Part shown: piece after piece, positions 48,054 to 64,000 of the stretch | Numbering within the stretch: the stretch's first letter is position 1 | How the letters are laid out: each line of letters begins with the position of its first letter | Program-made: the position numbers and the translations under genes | Source: Pseudorasbora parva | Lineage: Eukaryota > Chordata > Actinopteri > Cypriniformes > Gobionidae | NCBI RefSeq assembly: GCF_024679245.1 | Contig: NC_090179.1 | Span: 556,501-620,500 of the forward strand | Length of the DNA stretch: 64,000 nt | Direction of reading: 5' to 3' | The notes under the pieces: model-generated | Told to the model about the DNA's origin: nothing | The model's input: the letters and a program-made list of their open reading frames with translations, nothing else | Databases searched by the model: none

Positions 48054-48102
48054 CTCACATGTTGCCGTGGCTGCTGGATGGTGGAGCCTGCATGTACTCC
48101 AT
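32082..48102 (-). CDS. nmd3: 60S ribosomal export protein NMD3
   Basis: Fifteen coding exons on the minus strand join in frame to 505 codons plus stop: 48102-48059, 43295-43161, 41452-41356, 41272-41192, 41070-40942, 39632-39542, 39422-39344, 39270-39174, 39056-38939, 38864-38719, 38573-38461, 38377-38305, 38231-38125, 32391-32321, 32218-32082. Every junction is GT-AG. Length matches the family (503 in human). Four CxxC pairs (C17/C20, C32/C35, C55/C58, C141/C144) form the N-terminal zinc-binding region. A basic stretch at about 404-428 fits the nuclear localisation region. [12 protein letters not shown] (about 479-490) fits the leucine-rich export signal read by CRM1/XPO1. Role: shuttling adapter that binds pre-60S subunits in the nucleus and couples them to CRM1 for export. 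The reading frame is intact, although introns 1, 2, 5 and 13 carry large repeat insertions. Confidence 0.96.
32629..33066 (+). repeat. Dispersed repeat in nmd3 intron 13; inverted partner at 48475-49545
   Basis: Palindromic GAATC-rich start, then CCCAAATGTATTTTGGATGC, CTCATATGGACTACTGTG and a right end GGCTGAACTAACACTTTAA. The complement is found upstream of nmd3 at 48475-49545, there split by a 642-bp element. The open frame crossing it on the minus strand is repeat-derived. Confidence 0.8.
33845..34250. mobile_element. Foldback MITE-like repeat in nmd3 intron 13
   Basis: GTACACAAAAATATT and TTACCTGGTTGCCTTAA on the left recur inverted on the right (TAAGGCAACCAGGTTAC, AATATTTTTGTACAGTG). 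The arms are about 120 bp and AT-rich. The end points are approximate. Confidence 0.6.
34334..38107. repeat. 47-bp minisatellite, about 80 copies, in nmd3 intron 13
   Basis: Unit on the plus strand: GACCCAGAGTTATGGTTCC, AACCCGAAGCTAATTGC, TGTTAGCTATT. Each unit holds the short inverted repeat AGCTAA-TTGCTG-TTAGCT. Variants (TACGGTTC/TATGGTTC, TCTAACC/TCCAACC, AATTGC/AGTTGC, CTATTG/CCATTG) are unevenly distributed: TACGG...TCTAACC units prevail on the left, TATGG...TCCAACC units in the middle and right. A possible seed lies nearby at 33739-33776 (CTAACCCGAAGCTAATTGC). The array fills most of the intron and stops 17 bp from the exon 13 donor boundary. Confidence 0.97.
39667..40905 (+). mobile_element. 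Tc1-like element, truncated, in nmd3 intron 5
   Basis: Same family as 24756-29853 but in opposite orientation, lacking about 50 bp at the left end and the terminal repeat at the right. The transposase remnant reads on the plus strand, antisense to nmd3. It includes [13 protein letters not shown] and [13 protein letters not shown] (about 40373-40560), with frameshifts before and after. It occupies most of the intron between nmd3 exons 5 and 6. Confidence 0.9.
40373..40585 (+). pseudogene. Tc1-like transposase fragment
   Basis: About 70 residues covering the second catalytic aspartate region (SDETN) and the [10 protein letters not shown] motif. The frame breaks after this, and the following piece (about 40600-40900) continues in another frame. 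Non-functional. Confidence 0.85.
41527..43147. mobile_element. TA-flanked TIR transposon in nmd3 intron 2
   Basis: Left end AAGGCTGATTTATACTTCTG, right end inverted AAGCCCGATATACCTCTG, both followed inward by CGTCG and CGCCGTAG-like motifs. TA lies on each side (41525-41526 and 43148-43149). No transposase. A smaller nested element with CATGGGCGTC ends lies at about 42009-42480. The right end sits 13 bp from the nmd3 exon 2 donor. Confidence 0.75.
42009..42480. mobile_element. Nested small element with CATGGGCGTC inverted ends
   Basis: CATGGGCGTCGGAAGC at the left and inverted CATGGGCGTCAGAACC at the right. It contains a tRNA-like stretch (about 42163-42240) with A-box-like TAGTGTAGGGGTAACAC and B-box-like GAGGTTCGAATCC, suggesting a tRNA-derived origin. 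Confidence 0.5.
44765..44931 (+). pseudogene. nmd3: Inverted partial copy of nmd3 intron 4/exon 5
   Basis: 44831-44931 is identical, by eye, to the first 101 of 129 bases of nmd3 exon 5 (41070-40942) but lies on the opposite strand. The preceding 66 bases match the 3' end of intron 4, including the GTCCACAG acceptor, with a short internal deletion. The copied frame ends in TTC TGA exactly where similarity stops. It lies inside nmd3 intron 1, about 3.8 kb from its source. Confidence 0.93.
45667..47206. mobile_element. hAT-type transposon
   Basis: Exact 8-bp target duplication GTCCCTAT at 45659-45666 and 47207-47214. Ends TAGGGCTCTGGGACAA and inverted TAGGGCTGGGATAAAC. A short plus-strand reading after ATGGCGGCGCCGG contains KCKACG, reminiscent of a BED-type zinc finger, but the frame soon closes. 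A 90-bp GT microsatellite lies at 46825-46913. It is nested in the 43397-47740 insertion. Confidence 0.85.
46825..46913. repeat. (GT)n microsatellite
   Basis: About 45 uninterrupted GT dinucleotides inside the hAT element. Confidence 0.98.
47974..48050. repeat. (CA)n microsatellite beside nmd3 exon 1 donor
   Basis: About 38 CA dinucleotides ending 8 bp from the donor boundary of the first nmd3 coding exon (48059). In the transcript it is a GU run just after GTGAGTAC. Confidence 0.97.
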
Positions 48103-48206
48103 CTCTACAGAGCAAAACAGAGGAGGAGATACTGCCATAAACAACACACACGACAATAATATGACCTCATCCCGCCACCGTAGCGCTGTTCAGAAGGGCT
48201 GTCAGT

Positions 48207-48247
<41 letters not shown>

Positions 48248-48249
<2 letters not shown>

Positions 48250-48400
48250 GGTCAATGTTCACTGTGTCGGAGAATCCGCGCTAAACTCCCCAATAACACC
48301 CAAATCGCCCCGCGTGTCCGAGCCTGGCCGGCGACTGCTGATGATGGCGCCGCCGCACGTGTCAGAGAGACAGGACCCTGAGCTGCCCCGACACTCGCCT
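48248..48400 (-). promoter_or_regulatory. nmd3: Putative nmd3 5' UTR exon and promoter
   Basis: The coding exon containing the ATG has an acceptor (TTTTGCTCTGTAG|AG) only two bases before the start codon, so a 5' UTR exon must lie upstream. The minus strand offers a donor TGACCAG|GTGTGTG at 48248/48247 after a GC-rich stretch with CpGs, a CACGTG E-box (about 48357) and a GATGGCGCCG motif. The CA-filled intron between would be 143 bp. The transcription start is not visible, and an in-frame start further upstream is not supported. Confidence 0.5.
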
Positions 48401-48474
48401 GAATGTAAACACGCAATTGGTTTACTCACCCCCATCTCATTCAAGATGTGTTTCTTGCTTCAGTTGAAGAGAAA

Positions 48475-49545
48475 TTAAAGAGTTAGTTCAGCCAAAAATG
48501 AAATGTCTGTCATTAACTCGTCTCCCTAATGTCGCTCCACACCCATAAGACCTCCGTTCATCTTCACACACAGTTTAGGATATTTTATATTACGTCAGAG
48601 CCCAGCTAACAATTTTAGGTTATAAGAACGTTTCCCTAACGTTCCCATTAAGTTCTAAAAACGTTTTTGAATGTTCTAGGAACGTTGAAAGGTCCAGTTT
48701 GTGGAACGTTGTATTAACGTTCTCATTTATAAGAACGTTAACTAATGTTCTTATAAGGGTGTGGAGTTTGATCAAATAAAATATTCCTGTTTTCTCCTTT
48801 AAAGTACTTGCTTTTGTTTATTGACATCTTATTCTTTCTTTAAAAAAAAGCTAAAACCACTTTTATAATTGAATTTTATATTTATTTTACATTAGGCCTA
48901 TATTTAATACATAATTAGTTTACTAGATTTTTCTTCTGATTGTAAAAAATAAATACACGAAAATAGCATTAAAGTGTCATTAAGTTGTCTCTGGATATAC
49001 AAATTATGTATCTGAAGTTTGAGAAAAAAGATTTATCACTAATTTGTAATGACTAATACTTTTTTTAATGTAGTAACGTTTTTAAAACGTTCCACTAACA
49101 ATGTAAGAATAACGTTTCTCAATGGCAAATAACGTTGACACAACGTTCTAATAACGTTACTGCAAGAACGTTTTTTGATAACTTTGAGAGAACTTTCAGA
49201 GAACGTTAGCCAACGTTCTGAGAAAGTTCCCTGTTAGCTGGGAGAGCGTATGCAAGTGTATGCACACTATACTGTCCATGTCCAGAAAGGGAATAAAAAC
49301 ATCATCACAGTAGTCCATATGAGACATCAGTGGGTTAATTAGAGTCTCTTGAAGCATCCAAAATACATTTGGGTCCAAAAATAACAAAAACTACGACTTT
49401 ATTCAGCATTGGCTTCTCTTCCGCGTTTGTGTTCAATCCTCAAATAAAGATTCAAACGGTTATGAATCAGCGAATTAATTTATCATTCGGATGTCAAACT
49501 GCTGAAATCACGAGACACTGGCGATCCGAATCATGAATCGATTGC
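48475..49545 (-). repeat. Inverted partner of the nmd3 intron 13 repeat, split by an insertion
   Basis: The complement of 32629-33066, carrying GAGTTAGTTCAGCC, TAATGTCGCTCCACACC, ATATGAGACATCAGTGGG and a GAATC-rich palindromic end. It is interrupted at 48601-49242 by a 642-bp element. Confidence 0.8.
48601..49242. mobile_element. TIR element with CCCAGCTAAC ends
   Basis: Inverted ends CCCAGCTAAC and GTTAGCTGGG with AACGTT motifs repeated throughout. AGAG is present on both sides (48597-48600 and 49243-49246). The intact homologous repeat at about 32935-32945 shows the empty site with one AGAG, which confirms a 4-bp duplication. AT-rich, without a transposase. Confidence 0.8.
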
Positions 49546-49679
49546 ACTACAAATACGTTTTTTATTATTATTATCATTATTATTATTTCATATTTTATGT
49601 ATATGTGCGTTAAATGTGCCATTCCGGCAGTGAGAACAATGCCTAAAGGCCTAAATGCTAAGTGTGTGTGTGCATGAGT

Positions 49680-49838
49680 TAATCAGAGCTGCTAACAAAA
49701 GCTCTTGAAGCTCCGCCCTCTTGCTGAAAGGGGCGGGGAGCAGCAGCTCATTTGCATTTAAAGAGACACAAAAACCCTCAAAAAGTGACAATTTTAACAT
49801 GCTATGAAACATGATCTGTGGGGTATTTTGAGTGAAAC

Positions 49839-49845
<7 letters not shown>
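49680..49845 (-). repeat. Dispersed repeat, inverted partner of 31040-31215
   Basis: Carries GCTCTTGAAGCTCCGCCC, GCAGCAGCTCATTTGCATTT and CATGATCTGTGGGGTA, the complement of the copy beyond the other end of nmd3. A CA run (49842-49928) follows immediately. Confidence 0.75.

Positions 49846-49928
<83 letters not shown>
49842..49928. repeat. (CA)n microsatellite
   Basis: About 43 CA dinucleotides in the nmd3/ppm1l intergenic region. Confidence 0.97.
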
Positions 49929-49930
<2 letters not shown>

Positions 49931-50640
49931 GTTTTCACTTAAATAATTCCAAATCAAATTAATATTTTGTTCATTTATTCATTTGTAGGTAGCTGAATAA
50001 TAACAGAGATGATTTAATGTGCAAGCCATTATTTTTTCTCCCGCTGCAAATTCACCATCAGGCAAACTTTGATTTACAATTGTGTGTGTGTGTGTTCCTT
50101 GTTTGGTAATACTTGTGAGGACACAAATGTCCTCACTTATATAGTAAAACATGAAAATGACCCACTAGTGAGGACATTGGACTGGTCCTCACTAGTTAAA
50201 AAGGCTTATAAATCAGCCAAAACATGTTTTTATATAAATCTATTGATCTGCACATGTTTCTGTGCTGGGTAGGTTTAGGGATAGGGGTTGGGTTAGGGGA
50301 TAGAAAATACCATTATAAAATCAATGGAAGTCTATGTAATGTCCTCACTAATATAGTGAAACAAACCTGTGTGTGTGTGTGTGTGTGTTATTCTAGCACA
50401 AAGTTCAGACTTTTATTTTGACAGGCAGTTCTGAGTAACCCTAACGTGTGAAAGTGAAACTGGTCACCACTAGCGTCCTGACTCCTGTGTGTGTGTGTGT
50501 CACTAAACACATCTGTATCTCTCTGTGTGTGTGTTTTACTGGCCACAAGTCGTCGCCCCCCCCCCCACCCCCCCTCTAAGGGAACCACTGCATCTGCTGA
50601 TAAATTCTACTGCAGCCGCGAGTGCCGGAGGAGAGGATGA
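49929..50640. other. Intergenic/promoter-side sequence of ppm1l
   Basis: Holds a common fish repeat with TGAGGACA/TGTCCTCA motifs (about 50095-50370), short GT runs, and a C-rich run at 50556-50577. The final 60 bp before the GT/GA microsatellite (CTGCAGCCGCGAGTGCCGG) are GC-richer and may be near the ppm1l start of transcription. No TATA box is evident. Confidence 0.4.
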
Positions 50641-50662
50641 GTGTGTTCTTATTCCTCCTCTG

Positions 50663-50778
<116 letters not shown>

Positions 50779-50853
50779 ATGAGTGTGTTATTCTTCCTCC
50801 TCTGATGTGTGTGTGTGTTCTTGTTCGTCCTCCTCTGATGTGTGTGTGTGAGC

Positions 50854-62167
<11,314 letters not shown>

Positions 62168-62656
62168 AAAACCATCATGTAATGCAAACCAGTGTTTGAC
62201 TGGATGAGCGGTTATCATTATGCATAACTTTAACGTTAGATAAAAATGTTAAACGACTATTTTTTTGGAGAAGCAACCATTTATCTTTAAATCGATTGGT
62301 ACATATTTAAGCAATCACTTCTTCATTAAAGGTATAGCTCCCCCATGGAACTGCAACATTGCATTTTTGAAGAAATCTTTTTTTAAAGCGTTAGTTCAGC
62401 CAGAAATGTAAATTGTGTGATTAATTCCTCCTGTGGTTGGCCAGCCGTCAGTCCTCCGCTCATCTTCACACACAGATGAAGATATTAGTGTTGAAATCCG
62501 ATGGCTCAGAAAGGCCTTCATTGACACCAATGTCATTTCCTCTCTCAAGACCCATAAAGGCACTAAAGACGTCGCTACAAAGCCCATCTCACTACAGCGG
62601 CTCGACAATCCACAGTGATTTTAATCCAAAGTGTTGCCTTATTTTAATGAACAAAC

Positions 62657-62727
<71 letters not shown>

Positions 62728-62990
62728 GAATTTATTTGCCAGAAGTGTTATGTTGTCTACAGTTGACATTTTTTGGAGGTTCATGTTAATTGTCAATGTA
62801 TTATTTTACACATTGATGTCTCGCTGAGATGAAGAATAACAAAATGAATGTTTATTTTAAATATTAACACAAGTCGAATCATCAAATAATGTCACAAAGC
62901 TCCTGATATTATTCATGTTCATGTGTTTATCACTTAGGAGAATTGGTCAGACATGCATATTTAATAAAAATAACAAATTACTCTGCATTT
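62168..62990 (+). other. ppm1l: Probable ppm1l 3' UTR
   Basis: Follows the TAG. It includes a dispersed repeat (62388-62610, inverted relative of 31595-31812) and about 33 CT dinucleotides (62660-62725). An AATAAA at 62963-62968 is a plausible polyadenylation signal about 800 bp after the stop; not confirmed. Confidence 0.45.
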
Positions 62991-64000
62991 TACTTATTGT
63001 ATTGAACCGTATGATAAAAGTTGTGAAATTTGGCACGCTCATAGAGGCCTGGCCCTACATTAACTATCCCTCTAGCGCCACCACTTGTACAAAATTTGAC
63101 TCATGTTTTAGCTAATATCTTTTGAACCCTGAGGGCTCTGATTCCTTGGCTCATGATGATTTGAGTAACTTTTTTTTGTCTCCTGAATCCTTGCTGAGTC
63201 CAACGATGCCAAACATGCCAGGTTTCGCCTTATGGTTTGTGCAGCGTTGTAATTTAGCGCTTAAAAACATTTGCAAATATTCAAAACTGTTAGTCCGATC
63301 TAGAAGAAACCAGCATAAGAAACACGGAATCCAAGTTGATTAACTAGAAGTCAGAGCCCAATTGTCAAAATCTTTATAGGAAGTGGCAAAACAAATCTAA
63401 ACAAAGTTGTCCATGGGTCATTTTGTATGTAGTTATTGATATAAATGTCTGAAACAAAATTAGAGTCACCAAACTCGACACATATATGTGTGGGCTCATT
63501 CTGAGGACACATACAAAAAATGATGGGATTGTGCCTCTTGGTGGCGCTATAATAGAACAAACATGAAATTCCCATTGACTTCAAAGCAGTATATGGTATA
63601 AGATGCTAGGCCTTTGTTTTACAAATGCTTTGACCTCACATTACGAAACCTGGTGTGTGTCTTCCACACCAAGCCCTGAAGGTACTCATAGAGTTTCGGG
63701 GCAGTATCACCATGTGGTCAATGGTTATGACCAAATTTACAAAAATGCTAATAACTTTTGATTAAATTAGCCTATTGTAATGAAACTGGTCATAATACAT
63801 TCATTGGATTCTGCCGAGAACATAGACACCAATTTGACCATATTTGACAAACCTTCCTGTCCTCCATCAAGTTTTCAAACTCGTCCTAGACCGTTCGTCC
63901 GATTTCTTCAGACCGTGCCGACAAAATAATTTTGCGTCGATAGTCAAAACAATTTTTGTATAGCCCTGCGACGAATATGAGGCATGATGCCAAAATTACT
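62991..64000. repeat. Dispersed fish repeat, no gene
   Basis: Contains phrases typical of a long cyprinid repeat (AAATTTGGCACGCTCATAG, TCTAGCGCCACCAC, CTTGGTGGCGCTATAATAG). Open frames are short and resemble nothing recognisable. The repeat runs out of the window. Confidence 0.5.

Noticed and set aside
50265..50310. Interstitial telomere repeat (TTAGGG-like GGTTTAGGGATAGG)
   Set aside because: Only two imperfect units, and the stretch belongs to a common fish repeat with TGAGGACA motifs.

Overview
The window is vertebrate nuclear DNA, almost certainly from a teleost and probably a cyprinid-like fish. It has intron-split genes with GT-AG junctions, no operons, long CA/GT, GA/CT and GATA/GACA microsatellites, Tc1, hAT, PIF/Harbinger-like and TTAA-flanked transposons, a tRNA-derived fish SINE and an L2-type LINE. 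Three protein-coding genes can be assembled: sptssb (+, small subunit of serine palmitoyltransferase), nmd3 (-, 60S ribosomal export adapter, 15 coding exons, 505 codons) and ppm1l (+, membrane-anchored PP2C-type phosphatase, 4 coding exons, 334 codons). From memory, the same three genes are neighbours on human 3q26, so this is a conserved syntenic block.

Layout. 1-8765: a pentamer-based satellite (CAGTT, CAGTC, CTGTC and variants) with kilobase-scale internal duplications. 8766-17600: sptssb, with a probable non-coding first exon near 10.3 kb, an intron filled by a nested transposon stack, and the whole coding region in one exon (15259-15501). 17650-31800: no host gene. It holds an 82-bp minisatellite (18.4-20.2 kb), a transposon interrupted by a 2.1-kb palindromic element (21.1-24.0 kb), and a Tc1-like element split by two further insertions (24.8-29.9 kb). 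32048-48400: nmd3, read leftwards. Its introns contain a 3.8-kb array of a 47-bp repeat that ends 17 bp from a splice donor, a Tc1 copy, a TIR transposon 13 bp from another donor, and a 4.3-kb TIR-flanked insertion holding an inverted, base-perfect fragment of nmd3 exon 5. 48.4-50.6 kb: the divergent nmd3/ppm1l intergenic region. 50854-62167: ppm1l, whose second intron carries an L2 LINE in which a 60-bp piece has been amplified together with GATA/GACA blocks. 62168-64000: ppm1l 3' UTR and dispersed repeats.

How the genes relate. SPTSSB tunes the first step of sphingolipid synthesis in the ER. PPM1L is an ER-anchored phosphatase reported to act on the ceramide transfer protein CERT and on stress kinases. 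NMD3 exports pre-60S ribosomal subunits. The two sphingolipid-linked genes flank nmd3, but nothing in the sequence shows co-regulation. I found no prokaryote-type system. The unusual content is repeat architecture: repeats sitting next to splice sites, precise nested insertions and gene-fragment duplication.
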